From positions 124,001 to 188,000 of the forward strand of contig JAILZT010000007.1 of the NCBI GenBank assembly GCA_023512345.1: a stretch of 64,000 nucleotides of DNA. Direction: 5' to 3'. Positions 1-8,684 of the stretch are shown here, piece after piece. Below the pieces are notes generated by a model. That model was given only the letters and a program-made list of their open reading frames with translations, had not been told where the DNA came from and made no database searches. The stretch comes from Paenibacillus sp. (GTDB lineage Bacteria > Bacillota > Bacilli > Paenibacillales > Paenibacillaceae). Position 1 is the first letter of the stretch. Each line of letters begins with the position of its first letter. Made by a program: the position numbers and the translations under genes.

Positions 1-1
1 T

Positions 2-553
2 GGCGGCAGCGTGGCGGTATCCATCATGTGGCGGAATATATTTAGTGATACAGGAATTATAAATGGATTAATCGGATTCTTCGGACTCGGTCCTGTTAGC
101 TGGTTTGGCAATCCAAGCGCTGCGTTGGTTATGCTGATCTCTTTATCCGTATGGCAATTTGGATCTTCCATGTTGATTTTTCTGGCAGGTCTAAAGAATA
201 TTCCGGGTGAAATGTATGAGGCAGCCAGTGTGGATGGAGCCAGCTTTTTCCGCAAATTCTTCAAAATTACATTGCCTTTGCTCAGTTCAGTAATTCTTTT
301 CAACCTTGTAATGCAGACCATTAGCGCCTTCATGACCTTTGTTCCAGCTTATATTATTTCCAAAGGCGAGGGAGGTCCTATGGATGGAACCCTGCTGTAC
401 TCACTCTATTTATTCCGTCAGGCCTTCATGTTCAATAATATGGGATATGCTTCGGCGATGGCTTGGGTGATGCTGCTGCTAGTCGGCATTATGACAGGTG
501 TTTTGTTCAAAACCTCGAAATCTTGGGTCTTCTACGAATCAGGAGGTAAATAA
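2..553 (+). CDS. Sugar ABC transporter permease, 5' truncated by window
   Basis: Inner-membrane permease of a carbohydrate ABC importer (binding-protein-dependent transport family, LplB/YteP type). The reading frame is open from base 2, so the true start lies upstream; about 183 residues are visible. Hydrophobic segments alternate with the conserved cytoplasmic EAA loop (EAASVDGAS, about 75 residues in), which docks on the ATPase. The next gene starts 1 nt after the stop, with its AGGAGG inside this gene's last codons, so the two permeases are surely cotranslated. No ATPase is present; such importers normally share an MsmX-type ATPase encoded elsewhere. The neighbouring GH105 gene suggests an unsaturated pectin- or glycan-derived oligosaccharide as substrate (inference). 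Confidence 0.9.
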   Translation, partial: GGSVAVSIMWRNIFSDTGIINGLIGFFGLGPVSWFGNPSAALVMLISLSVWQFGSSMLIFLAGLKNIPGEMYEAASVDGASFFRKFFKITLPLLSSVILFNLVMQTISAFMTFVPAYIISKGEGGPMDGTLLYSLYLFRQAFMFNNMGYASAMAWVMLLLVGIMTGVLFKTSKSWVFYESGGK

Positions 554-554
554 T

Positions 555-1394
555 ATGGCGACGAATAAAATCAAATGGCCGCTTTATCACATTCTCATCG
601 GCGGGCTCGCTATCATTATGCTGTATCCGATTCTGTGGATGATCATGAGCTCCTTTAAAGAAAGCCGTATGGTATTTGTTACTGCGAAGCAGCTTTTCCC
701 CAATCCTTGGGAGTGGGGGAATTATGCAAAAGGCTGGGAAGGAGTTGCGGGTTACTCCTTTGGAGTTTTTATTAAGAACTCACTGGTTATCGTATTGGTA
801 GCTACATTTGGAGCTGTTATATCTTCTTCATTAGTGGCATTCGGATTTGCACGTAACAAGTTTGTGGGTCACGGATTATGGTTCGGCATTATGATGATGA
901 CTCTTATGCTGCCTTCGGACGTGGTGCTAGTTCCACAATATATTATTTACACAAAGCTGGATTGGTTGGACAGTATTCGGCCGATAGTAATCCCGCAATT
1001 CTTCGGCATACCTTTTTTCACCTTTTTGATGATCCAATTTATTAGGACCATTCCTGGAGAGCTGGACGAAGCAGCTACTATTGACGGTTGTGGTAAATTC
1101 GGACTTTATTTCAAAATCATTCTCCCGTTAATCCGCCCATCCATGGCGACTGCAGCCATCTTCTCATTCTACTGGCGCTGGGAGGACTTGCTTGGACCGG
1201 TTCTCTACTTGAACTCCCCATCTAAATATACAGTTTCTATGGGGCTGAAAATGTTTCTAGACAGTGAGTCTGTATCCAACTGGGGACCGATGTTTGCGAT
1301 GTCCGTACTCAGTCTTGCTCCGGTAATGCTGATATTCTTTATCTTCCAGAAACAGATTGTGGACGGTATAAGCACCAGTGGCTTGAAGGGTTAG
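555..1394 (+). CDS. Sugar ABC transporter permease (MalG/LplC type)
   Basis: Second permease of the importer, 279 residues. The start at 555 is chosen because AGGAGG at 541-546 sits 8 nt upstream; the frame could be read further upstream but would overlap the first permease. It has an N-terminal membrane helix ([18 protein letters not shown]), further helices and the EAA loop ([21 protein letters not shown]). It ends in the usual hydrophilic tail with a conserved glycine ([10 protein letters not shown]). Forms a heterodimer with the upstream permease. Oligosaccharide specificity cannot be read from the sequence; the adjacent GH105 enzyme suggests a product of pectin or glycosaminoglycan lyases. 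Confidence 0.93.
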   Translation: MATNKIKWPLYHILIGGLAIIMLYPILWMIMSSFKESRMVFVTAKQLFPNPWEWGNYAKGWEGVAGYSFGVFIKNSLVIVLVATFGAVISSSLVAFGFARNKFVGHGLWFGIMMMTLMLPSDVVLVPQYIIYTKLDWLDSIRPIVIPQFFGIPFFTFLMIQFIRTIPGELDEAATIDGCGKFGLYFKIILPLIRPSMATAAIFSFYWRWEDLLGPVLYLNSPSKYTVSMGLKMFLDSESVSNWGPMFAMSVLSLAPVMLIFFIFQKQIVDGISTSGLKG

Positions 1395-1419
1395 ACGGAT
1401 TTTGATGAAAGGTGTGAGT

Positions 1420-2457
1420 ATGCTGTCTGCTTTTACTTATGATGAAGAACATATAAAAGCAACGATTGATCGAGTTATAGATCGTACACTCCGGATGGAT
1501 TTTTCGTGGGACTGGCCAGGAGGTGTTGCTTTCTATGGTGTATGTGAAGCTTATGAGGCGACAGGAAGAGAGGATTATCTTCTTGCTCTGAAAACTTGGG
1601 TGGATGATAATATCGCTGAAGGGCTCCCGAAACTATCGGTAAACGGAGTGTCTATCGGTCACTGTTTACTAACGCTTTATCAAGCAACTGGAGATGCGAA
1701 GTACTTGGATATTGCTGTTGAGATGGCAGAATTTCTGAGAAATAAGGCTGAGCGCTTCGGTGAAGGGATTTTTCAACATACAGTTAATTCACTTAGCTAT
1801 GTATTTCCCCAGCAGGCATGGGTAGATACGATGTTTATGGCAGGTTATTATTTGTTGCGGATCGGCTGTCTATTGGATAACAAGGATTATATAGAGGACG
1901 GGCTGCTTCAATATCACGGTCATGAACAATACTTACAAAATGCGGATAATAATCTGTATTATCACGGCTGGGATCATCTGAATCAGAACAATATGTCAGG
2001 GATTCATTGGGCAAGAGGGAATTCATGGGCTGCACTAACGATGGCAAAAGCGCTGAATCTAGTAGAGGTTACACATCCTTCGTTCATGGTTATTGAAGGA
2101 TCCCTTCGGGATCAGCTTGCGGCTCTCGTTCGTCTGCAATCCCCTGAAGGCCTATGGCATACCGTGCTGGATGACGAAACGTCGTATCTAGAAACCTCAG
2201 CTTCCGCAGGGATCGCAACAGCAGTTCTGATGCAGGGCCGGTTGTATAATAAATATTCCAGCCGTTCGCTTCAAGGGATTATATCCCGCATTAGTGAGGA
2301 TGGAACCGTTACAGATGTATCAGCAGGAACTGCAGTCATGAACGATTTGGATGGATATCGGCAGGTGCCGAAGAAACGTATTCAAGGATGGGGCCAAGGC
2401 CTTACACTTGCCTATTTAGCACAGATTTTGCGAACGAAGAACAATCCCTTCGGATAA
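1420..2457 (+). CDS. Glycoside hydrolase family 105 (unsaturated uronyl hydrolase)
   Basis: Predicted cytoplasmic enzyme that hydrates and releases the 4,5-unsaturated uronic acid from the non-reducing end of lyase-generated oligosaccharides (YteR/YesR family). The family signs are an alpha-barrel-like pattern, a WVDTMFMAG segment with the likely catalytic aspartate at about residue 136, and the ARGNSW segment near residue 200. Length (345 aa) is close to the family's usual length and there is no signal peptide, consistent with action after import by the upstream permeases. Start: ATG 1420 is preceded by GAAAGGTG at good spacing; TTG 1402 and ATG 1405 in the same frame are alternatives. Substrate (rhamnogalacturonan, glucuronan or other) is unknown. 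Confidence 0.88.
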   Translation: MLSAFTYDEEHIKATIDRVIDRTLRMDFSWDWPGGVAFYGVCEAYEATGREDYLLALKTWVDDNIAEGLPKLSVNGVSIGHCLLTLYQATGDAKYLDIAVEMAEFLRNKAERFGEGIFQHTVNSLSYVFPQQAWVDTMFMAGYYLLRIGCLLDNKDYIEDGLLQYHGHEQYLQNADNNLYYHGWDHLNQNNMSGIHWARGNSWAALTMAKALNLVEVTHPSFMVIEGSLRDQLAALVRLQSPEGLWHTVLDDETSYLETSASAGIATAVLMQGRLYNKYSSRSLQGIISRISEDGTVTDVSAGTAVMNDLDGYRQVPKKRIQGWGQGLTLAYLAQILRTKNNPFG

Positions 2458-2546
2458 TAATTAGGTGTCGTTTCACTTCTTCGAATGTGAGGTAAAGGTT
2501 AAGGAAAGATTAACTGGAAACTTGCATACTAAGGAGGAAGTGAATA

Positions 2547-3335
2547 ATGACAGAACTCAGGCTTAAGGGGAAAGTTGCGATTGTTACGGGGGGAGGCTCT
2601 GGTATCGGTCGCGCTGCAGTTCTAGAGTTTGCAAGAAATGGAGCCAAAGTGGCTATGTTAGACCGTAATCTTGAAGAAGCTGAGAAAGTTAAGCGTCAAG
2701 TGGAGCAAAATGGCGGTCAAGCCTTTGTCTTTGAATGCGATATTTCTAAACCAGAGATGGTAGAAGCAGCGGTAAAAAGTACAGTGAAGCACTGGGGACA
2801 GCTGGACATTGTCTTTGCCAATGCAGGTATTAATGGGGCTATGGCGCCTATTGAGACCATGACCATTGAGGACTGGAATCAGACCCATGAGATCAACCTG
2901 CGAGGAACGTTCGCCACGGTTAAATATGCTATTCCTTATCTGAAAGATCGGGGCGGAAGCGTAATCATCACTAGCTCTATCAATGGTAATCGGGTATTTT
3001 CAGGAATTGGCTTCTCTGCTTACAGCACAACAAAAGCAGGTCAGGTTGCTTTTATGAAAATGGCTGCCTTGGAGCTGGCCCAGTTCAAAATTCGCGTCAA
3101 TGCAATATGTCCAGGAGCTATTGAAACCAATATTGGTGAGAATACGTTTCCTTCGGATGATTTAAAAGAAGTGCAAATTCCAGTCGAATTCCCGGAAGGA
3201 AGTCAGCCCTTGGAAGAGGGGCCCGGAAGTGCGGGTCAAGTAGCTAAGCTCGCCTTATTCTTGGCATCCGACGATTCTGATCATATTACAGGCACAGAGA
3301 TTTATTGTGATGGAGCAGAATCACTTCTGCACTGA
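2547..3335 (+). CDS. SDR family NAD(P)-dependent oxidoreductase
   Basis: Classical short-chain dehydrogenase/reductase, 262 aa. The N-terminal Rossmann fold has the TGGGSGIG cofactor loop (residues 14-21), the NAG motif (FANAGIN), the catalytic YSTTK (Tyr-x-x-x-Lys) with a serine about 14 residues upstream, and a PGAIET segment after the active site. Aspartate after the second strand (MLDRN) favours NAD over NADP. RBS AAGGAGG at 2531-2537. The gene lies 89 nt after the GH105 gene and a strong terminator follows, so it probably ends the same operon. A role in oxidising or reducing a sugar or uronate released by GH105 is an inference from context; the sequence does not tell the substrate. Confidence 0.9.
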   Translation: MTELRLKGKVAIVTGGGSGIGRAAVLEFARNGAKVAMLDRNLEEAEKVKRQVEQNGGQAFVFECDISKPEMVEAAVKSTVKHWGQLDIVFANAGINGAMAPIETMTIEDWNQTHEINLRGTFATVKYAIPYLKDRGGSVIITSSINGNRVFSGIGFSAYSTTKAGQVAFMKMAALELAQFKIRVNAICPGAIETNIGENTFPSDDLKEVQIPVEFPEGSQPLEEGPGSAGQVAKLALFLASDDSDHITGTEIYCDGAESLLH

Positions 3336-3358
3336 TTCTTCAACCCAAGTTTCGCCAC

Positions 3359-3412
3359 AAGGGGGTGTCCTATAAGCCATGAAATGGCTACTTGGGACAC
3401 CCCCCCGTTTTT
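3359..3412 (+). terminator. Intrinsic terminator after the SDR gene
   Basis: GGGGGTGTCC (3361-3370) pairs with a GGACACCCCC arm ending near 3404, with an inner AGCCAT/ATGGCT stem, followed by a short T run. It closes the sugar-degradation operon. Confidence 0.75.
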
Positions 3413-3471
3413 GGAGTCGGATAGACGGTTGTGTTTGTGAGGACGCTCCGCGAACGGACCGTTGCTACAAT

Positions 3472-3540
3472 CGCTGTTGTGTCCAGATTTTATTTATTCC
3501 CCTTAGCGGTGAAAATCCGGACACAAAGGCGAACGCTCCG
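3472..3540 (+). repeat. Dispersed hairpin repeat, copy 1
   Basis: TGTGTCCAGATTTT (3479-3492) and AAAATCCGGACACA (3512-3525) form a 14-bp stem with one mismatch; the second arm runs on into an AAAGGCGAACGCT tail. The same design, with the CTCCAGAT / ATC-GGAGACAAAGGC core, recurs in inverted orientation at 12753-12835 and again at 54598-54665. It lacks a T run, so it is not an ordinary terminator. Function unknown. Confidence 0.6.
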
Positions 3541-3689
3541 CTTTTCCGCAATCGTTCCGTCCTCTCCGCTACTTTCAGCGGAAACCAATCAAAAATCTAT
3601 ATAAAAACAGCAAAAAGAAACCTCTCTTTGGTAAGAAAGATCAAAAACTGGTGTAACGAAGAGGAGCAAGATACATGGACCTGTAAGGC

Positions 3690-3830
3690 TCGAAGAACGC
3701 TTCATTTTAAGTACAACCGGGTATTCCGGCGTTGCCTGCCTCGAGGGTTGTCAAAAGTGACGCTCGATGTCGGATGGTTTTCTCTTGCTCATAATCTGCT
3801 GAAGCAAGCTAACTACGGATTAAAAAACGA
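3690..3830 (+). pseudogene. IS1182-family transposase, C-terminal remnant
   Basis: Frame 3379-3891 encodes, between about 3697 and 3810, a stretch ending RGLSKVTLDVGWFSLAHNLLKQA. From memory this closely resembles the extreme C terminus of IS1182-family transposases (pattern FxRFLLRGLxKVxxEVGxxSLAHNLLK). Nothing upstream in the frame resembles the rest of the transposase, and that frame runs through a terminator and a hairpin repeat, so only the 3' tip survives. The strong terminator directly downstream may have come with the element. Confidence 0.6.
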
Positions 3831-3873
3831 TAACGAGCCAGTCTCCAATAACCCAGAGACTGGCTCGTTTTTT
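3830..3873 (+). terminator. Intrinsic terminator after the transposase remnant
   Basis: Perfect stem AACGAGCCAGTCTC / GAGACTGGCTCGTT around a 10-nt loop, followed by TTTTTT. Confidence 0.85.
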
Positions 3874-3945
3874 AGCTCTTTAAGGCTTTGAAGTACACTA
3901 GGTTATCTCATTCGTCAAAAATATCTACTTTTGAGACCGCCACTT

Positions 3946-3974
3946 TTTACATTGACACAGCAATCTAATATAAT
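3946..3974 (+). promoter_or_regulatory. Putative sigma-A promoter of the 510-aa gene
   Basis: TTTACA at 3946-3951, a 17-bp spacer, and a perfect TATAAT at 3969-3974, 35 nt before the start codon at 4010. Confidence 0.55.
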
Positions 3975-4009
3975 TCACATAACGAGTCTAAATATGGAAG
4001 GATGTTCGC

Positions 4010-5542
4010 ATGAAACCTAATGTTGGAGATATTTATTGTGTTTATGTGGAGCGACTCTCCCAATATACAGCATGCCAAGTTACGATGCTTGTGGATACGA
4101 AATCCAGTAAAGGAAGTCAGTTAGCCGCTATCCTTGAACTCGACTGGACAGGAGAGAAGCTGCCGGGTGAAGCAGAACTCCGGGAAATGAAGCCTCTGAT
4201 CTGTGATTATTATTTCTGGAATGATAGGTTGGATCATTGGTTGGTCGATGCGAATATGCCACCACATTACATCCTTGTTGGGAACCTTCCACCGCTTGTA
4301 ACAGAGGAAACAAACAGTTATAGCGGTTGGCATATTGGCGGAAGCACAATTCGTCAAAGAAGATGGAGCCAAATCCATGAAGAGCGGCGTCAACGTTTTA
4401 AGGAAGCGGCAAAAGATAACGGTTTTGTTGAAATGAGTGCTGGCAGCATACGCCTGTCCACGAGTAAGGTGGATAATAGCTTTCTTCAATCACTTGATGA
4501 TGTATTTGAACTTGAGAAATTGCCCTGTTTGACGCAAATCCATGCTATCGGTCCTTATAAATCTCTTTTCCCATTTGTAAAAAGTAATCCAATTATCAAT
4601 CAGCTTCAACTCACAAACCATGGCTATACCAGCGTAGATATTAGAGAGAGTAACCTCGAAAAGCTAATCATTGATGCCGAGGGTCTAGAGGAACTGTTTT
4701 TGAATGAGGGGCTTGAGGAGCTAGCTTTTGTAGGCGTTCTTCCGCCGAATCTTACCATTCACGCTCCCCATGAAGGAAGATGGCTAACTGCCAATTGTTC
4801 AGCTTCCGCTCCAATCGACTGTGGCCTTAATCGCTTAGGGTCCCTTCATCTTAGAAGTGTCACGGAGCTTGATCTGAACATGATCGTTCAAAGCTTCCCA
4901 GAACTGCGGGAACTGCGTATGTGGGGAAAGCCTGGTACTCTCTCCAACATACAGAGTTTAGAACAGCTTAAGGAGCTTCAAGGGTTAAGTACGTATGATC
5001 TGTTTGGGTTCGAGGAAGATCAATTTCCTGGCCCCGAGAAAATGTCCAATCTTTCCTGGTTATGGATGACCAGCCTGCCGGCAGAGGCAGCCCGATATAT
5101 TAAGTCTGCTTACAAGAAAGAAGTCGTGAAAGGATTCGATCTCTCCATCAGCAAACCACGAAAAGCTGAGTGGCTGACTGAAAATGTGTCCAACCCGTTC
5201 CGAGATTGGGATGGCCGTGATAATATCACGGTGGCCAACGCTAAAAAGGCGGTCCAGCTGTATAAGAAGATGCTAACAATGATTCACTCTTTAGAAGAAA
5301 AGTATAAAGCCGGATCTGCTGAGGTTACCCCGACTTTGGAGATATTGGTGACCGAATATACCGAAGCTTTCAATAAAATGGATCGAAAAGCCGGATTTAT
5401 TATGACTGAAGAGCGCGAAGAAATATATACGGTTCTTGAAGAACTGCTAGATTATGCTGAACTGAAACTTAGCAATGTCGGAATTGATAGAGTGAATAGA
5501 GTTAAGCTGATAGAAATCTTTGATGCTCTGCGGGATTTTTAA
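4010..5542 (+). CDS. Uncharacterised 510-aa protein with leucine-rich middle
   Basis: I do not recognise a definite family. The N terminus (PNVGDIYCVYVERLSQYTACQVTML) has the look of the small beta-barrel GDIF-type domain seen in Imm26-like immunity proteins, but this is tentative. Residues about 175-370 carry irregular leucine-rich repeat-like spacing (LEELFLNEGLEELAFVG, LRSVTELDLN, LPELREL-like turns). The last 120 residues are helical and charged. There is no signal peptide or membrane segment, so it is probably cytoplasmic. It is a single gene with its own promoter (TTTACA-17-TATAAT) and its own terminator. RBS AAGGATG lies before ATG 4010. An immunity or protein-binding role is only a guess. 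Confidence 0.8.
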   Translation: MKPNVGDIYCVYVERLSQYTACQVTMLVDTKSSKGSQLAAILELDWTGEKLPGEAELREMKPLICDYYFWNDRLDHWLVDANMPPHYILVGNLPPLVTEETNSYSGWHIGGSTIRQRRWSQIHEERRQRFKEAAKDNGFVEMSAGSIRLSTSKVDNSFLQSLDDVFELEKLPCLTQIHAIGPYKSLFPFVKSNPIINQLQLTNHGYTSVDIRESNLEKLIIDAEGLEELFLNEGLEELAFVGVLPPNLTIHAPHEGRWLTANCSASAPIDCGLNRLGSLHLRSVTELDLNMIVQSFPELRELRMWGKPGTLSNIQSLEQLKELQGLSTYDLFGFEEDQFPGPEKMSNLSWLWMTSLPAEAARYIKSAYKKEVVKGFDLSISKPRKAEWLTENVSNPFRDWDGRDNITVANAKKAVQLYKKMLTMIHSLEEKYKAGSAEVTPTLEILVTEYTEAFNKMDRKAGFIMTEEREEIYTVLEELLDYAELKLSNVGIDRVNRVKLIEIFDALRDF

Positions 5543-5565
5543 GTCCAAAAGAGTGGAGGACTGCG

Positions 5566-5603
5566 AAAAGGGTGCCGATCTAAACAGACGGCACCCTTTT
5601 CTT
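5566..5603 (+). terminator. Intrinsic terminator
   Basis: AAAAGGGTGCCG pairs with CGGCACCCTTTT; loop of 11 nt. Lies 24 nt after the 510-aa gene. Confidence 0.85.
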
Positions 5604-5691
5604 ATGAACAGTAAAAAAATAAAAATAATCAAATCACTTATTATCCGTTATAATATACTGTGTTTATCAGGTTAGGAAAGTGAGGATTTAT

Positions 5692-6405
5692 ATGCAAATG
5701 CACTCAGAAGCGTTAATCAAATTACTTATTGCCATGCTGTTCGGGCTTTTCATCGGTATTGACCGGCAATTAAAACAGAAGCCGTTGGGGATTCGGACCA
5801 GTATGGTCATCAGTATCGCAAGCTGTCTTGTAACGATAGTCTCTATCCATGCTTATGACAAATTCGCAGGTCAGAATCCCAACATGGATCCGATGCGTTT
5901 GGCAGCACAAATTGTAAGTGGGATCGGATTTTTGGGTGCGGGTGTAATTTTGCGCAGAGGTGGAGATGCCATTTCCGGTCTTACCTCAGCAGCGTTGATC
6001 TGGACAGCATCCGGGATCGGAATTACGGTAGGATCTGGTTTTTATGTGGAAGCGTCTATTGCAGTTGTGCTTCTGATGTTTGCTGTCAATGTAGTCCCAC
6101 ATTTAATCAAGGCTATCGGACCGGAGGGTCTAAATAAGCATGAGGTATCTGTAAGAATTATTATGGAGGCCAATTTTGTATTAACAGAAGTAATCCGTAA
6201 CATTGAGAACCGCCACGAAAGCCATAAGAAGAACAAAAAGAGTGGGGACAGGATAATCCGGCGTATGAAAATTAAAGATTTGGATGATGGGAGACAAATG
6301 ATAGATATGGTCCTATCCATTCCAGACAGAGACTATATGACAGAAATCTATTATGATATTAAGCGTATTGATCATGTTATGAGTTGCGAAGTAGAGCAAT
6401 TATAA
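5692..6405 (+). CDS. MgtC/SapB family membrane protein
   Basis: About 237 aa. The first 140 residues contain four to five membrane helices with the MgtC hallmark segments GLFIGIDRQLKQKPLGIRTS, SGIGFLGAGVILRRG and GLTSAALIWTASGIG; the remaining 95 residues form a soluble, ACT-like C-terminal domain. Members modulate ion homeostasis (Mg limitation, membrane potential) rather than transporting Mg directly. Start: ATG 5692 with GTGAGGA upstream; ATG 5698 and GTG 5680 are alternatives. A TATAAT lies at 5649-5654 but without a convincing -35. Single-gene unit. Confidence 0.88.
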   Translation: MQMHSEALIKLLIAMLFGLFIGIDRQLKQKPLGIRTSMVISIASCLVTIVSIHAYDKFAGQNPNMDPMRLAAQIVSGIGFLGAGVILRRGGDAISGLTSAALIWTASGIGITVGSGFYVEASIAVVLLMFAVNVVPHLIKAIGPEGLNKHEVSVRIIMEANFVLTEVIRNIENRHESHKKNKKSGDRIIRRMKIKDLDDGRQMIDMVLSIPDRDYMTEIYYDIKRIDHVMSCEVEQL

Positions 6406-6493
6406 AATGGCATGTTATTACACCAGTAAGATGTGGTAATCTAACTATTGCAGAGACAATATGTGACCTTATGAAGGGAGAGTTAAAATTATT

Positions 6494-7486
6494 ATGTCAA
6501 TTTCAGCATTTGAAGGACATTATGAAGGCGAAGCTGCCATTTGGTTAAAAGCGGGTCGTTATGAGGCGGCGGTACTGCCTGGAATCGGAGGGAATTTAAT
6601 CTGTTTCCGTGATACCGAAAACGGTTACCGTTTTTTACACGAACCAGGGGCAGAGGAAATGGAAGCCTTTAAGCTTAATCCAGGGATACATGGGATTCCA
6701 GTGTTGTTCCCTCCGAATCGTTATGAAGACGGTAAGTTCCCTTGGAATGGACAAGTGTATCAATTTCCGGTCAATGAAGCCGCTACCGGAAACCATTTGC
6801 ATGGGTTTCTACATACGGCAGCTTGGGAGGTTGAAGAATTTGGAAGCGGGGTTAGTGAAAGCTTCGTGACTGTAAAGATCACAGTAGATGAAAATCACGA
6901 TTCCTATCAGTATCTTCCTCACAAATATACCATTAAGCTGCGTTATACTCTTGGAGAAGGCGGATTGTCCCAGCAGTTGTTAGTGCATAATGACGGGGAA
7001 GATACGATGCCATGTCTTTTGGCTTTCCACACAGCGGTAAATGCTCCGTTTGCCCCAGGAAGCTCTGCTCAAGATTACAATGTGAAGTTTACGATTGGTG
7101 AGCGTTGGGAATTAAATGAACGGATGCTGCCTACAGGTGCATTCCAAGAGCTCCAGCCAGAGGAGGTTGCCTTCCGGAACGAAGGAACGAATCCTTTTTA
7201 TGCACCAATGGACAACCATTACACAGCAGTTCCCCAAAACGGCCGGAATCGTATGGAACTTACCGACAACAAAGCAGGGGTAACCCTTGTTTATGATGTA
7301 GGAACTTCTTATAAGCAGTGGATGATCTGGAACAACGGTGCTACAGAAGGCTTCTTTTGCCCAGAACCGCAAATTAATCTTGTGAATGCTCCGCATGTAG
7401 ACTTACCGGCAGAAGAGATTGGACTATTCAGTTTGCAGCCAGGCGAATACTGGGAAGAAACAGGTCGTTTGTACGTTAAGGCCTAA
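6494..7486 (+). CDS. Aldose 1-epimerase family protein
   Basis: 330-aa cytoplasmic protein of the galactose mutarotase-like fold. Visible signs: the N-terminal strand pattern GRYEAAVLPGIGGNLICFRD, HGIPVLFPPNRYEDGKF (loop with NR as in mutarotases), NHLHGFLHTAAWEV (conserved catalytic-type histidine in HGF) and the late KQWMIWNNG and CPEPQIN segments containing the glutamate typical of the active site. It should interconvert alpha and beta anomers of a hexose or sugar phosphate; the exact sugar is unknown. RBS GGGAG upstream of ATG 6494. It has its own terminator and precedes the sugar-sensing cluster. Confidence 0.88.
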   Translation: MSISAFEGHYEGEAAIWLKAGRYEAAVLPGIGGNLICFRDTENGYRFLHEPGAEEMEAFKLNPGIHGIPVLFPPNRYEDGKFPWNGQVYQFPVNEAATGNHLHGFLHTAAWEVEEFGSGVSESFVTVKITVDENHDSYQYLPHKYTIKLRYTLGEGGLSQQLLVHNDGEDTMPCLLAFHTAVNAPFAPGSSAQDYNVKFTIGERWELNERMLPTGAFQELQPEEVAFRNEGTNPFYAPMDNHYTAVPQNGRNRMELTDNKAGVTLVYDVGTSYKQWMIWNNGATEGFFCPEPQINLVNAPHVDLPAEEIGLFSLQPGEYWEETGRLYVKA

Positions 7487-7506
7487 TTTAACTCTTAACT
7501 ACAATG

Positions 7507-7546
7507 AAGAAGCTTTGCGGAGGGTGACCTCTGTAGGCTTCTTTTC
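7507..7546 (+). terminator. Intrinsic terminator
   Basis: AAGAAGC / GCTTCTT stem with an inner GAGG/CCTC pairing, then TTTTC. Ends the epimerase transcript before the sugar-sensor operon. Confidence 0.75.
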
Positions 7547-7646
7547 TACATATAAGTCAGAAGTTAACTATTTATTTTGGGAATTAAAAAGGGTATGATG
7601 TGCATGGGTCATTGTACTCATATTCAGGATTGAAAGGGGTTTCAGA

Positions 7647-8660
7647 ATGAAAAAGCTGTGGCTTGTTTATGTACTTCTGATCGGAATTTTTCTTGTATAT
7701 GTGCTGAACTACAGGCTGCAGGCACAATCCGCAGATCCATGGGAGACGACGGGGTTGCGAGGCAATATTGAAGATACTTACGTCATGGTAACGTTTCAGA
7801 TCGGGATTGATTACTGGAAAAGTGTTCTGAAAGGTTTCGAAGACGGGGCAGAAGAATTAAATGTAACTGTAGAATATCATGGTTCTACTCAACATAATGC
7901 AAACGAACAAATGACTGTACTTGAACAGGTAATTGCCAAAAAACCAGCAGGTATCGCCATCTCAGCTGTTAACTCCAAGCTGCTGACGGCTACCATCAAT
8001 AAAGCGGTTGAGAAAGGTATACCCGTAGTCCTGTTTGACTCAGGTGCACCTAATAGCAAGGCTTATTCTTTTTTAGGGACGGATAATTATAACGCTGGAA
8101 TAGAAGCAGCCCGCAAAATGGCTGAGCTGACAGGTTCAGTTGGCAATATAGCTATAGTTACTACACCCGATCAGCATAATCATCAGGAGCGCACAGATGG
8201 TTTCCTGGACACCATAAATAGTGAATTTCCAATGATGGAAGTAGTAGCGGTTCAGGACGGGCGTGGGGATCAAGTCTACTCCAGGCAAGCGGCTGAAAAG
8301 ATATTGACGGAGTATCCGGGGCTTGCTGGCATTTTTGCAACAGAATCGAACGGTGGAATAGGGGTTGCGGAAGCGGTACAAGCACATAAAAGCAAGGGTT
8401 TACCCCCTCAAATCATTAGTTTTGACACAGACAAAGGGACTCTGGACTTGGTGAAAGATGGTGCGATTTCGGCCACAATGGCTCAAGGTACGTGGAATAT
8501 GGGGTATTGGTCCCTAATGGAGCTCTTTCAGCTTCATCGTGACCTTGCGGCTGATCCATCTGTCTATACGAATAACAAGCCTCTTCCGGTTCCTGATACG
8601 GTGGACACTGGAATTGATGTGGTTACACGGGCAAATGTGGATAATTATTATGCCAAGTAG
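7647..8660 (+). CDS. Membrane-anchored periplasmic-binding-type sugar sensor protein
   Basis: 337 aa of the ribose/xylose-binding (Peripla_BP_4) family. Residues about 5-23 form one hydrophobic helix with no lipobox cysteine and no clear cleavage site, so it probably stays as a membrane anchor with the binding domain outside. The binding core follows: TFQIGIDYWKSVLKGFEDGAEE, KPAGIAISAVNS, GIPVVLFDSGAP, LGTDNYNAGIEAA, GIFATESNGGIGVAEA, FDTDKG. RBS GAAAGGGG. It is followed 24 nt later by a YesM-type histidine kinase and then an AraC-type regulator, the arrangement of XylFII-LytS-type three-component systems. I infer that it presents bound monosaccharide to the kinase rather than feeding a transporter. 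Confidence 0.85.
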   Translation: MKKLWLVYVLLIGIFLVYVLNYRLQAQSADPWETTGLRGNIEDTYVMVTFQIGIDYWKSVLKGFEDGAEELNVTVEYHGSTQHNANEQMTVLEQVIAKKPAGIAISAVNSKLLTATINKAVEKGIPVVLFDSGAPNSKAYSFLGTDNYNAGIEAARKMAELTGSVGNIAIVTTPDQHNHQERTDGFLDTINSEFPMMEVVAVQDGRGDQVYSRQAAEKILTEYPGLAGIFATESNGGIGVAEAVQAHKSKGLPPQIISFDTDKGTLDLVKDGAISATMAQGTWNMGYWSLMELFQLHRDLAADPSVYTNNKPLPVPDTVDTGIDVVTRANVDNYYAK

Positions 8661-8684
8661 CCTGCTGCTAAGGGGGTGTGATTG

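Noticed and set aside
3379..3891. 170-aa open frame on the + strand
   Set aside because: It begins inside a terminator hairpin and runs through a hairpin repeat; only its last third resembles a transposase, so it is treated as a remnant, not a gene.
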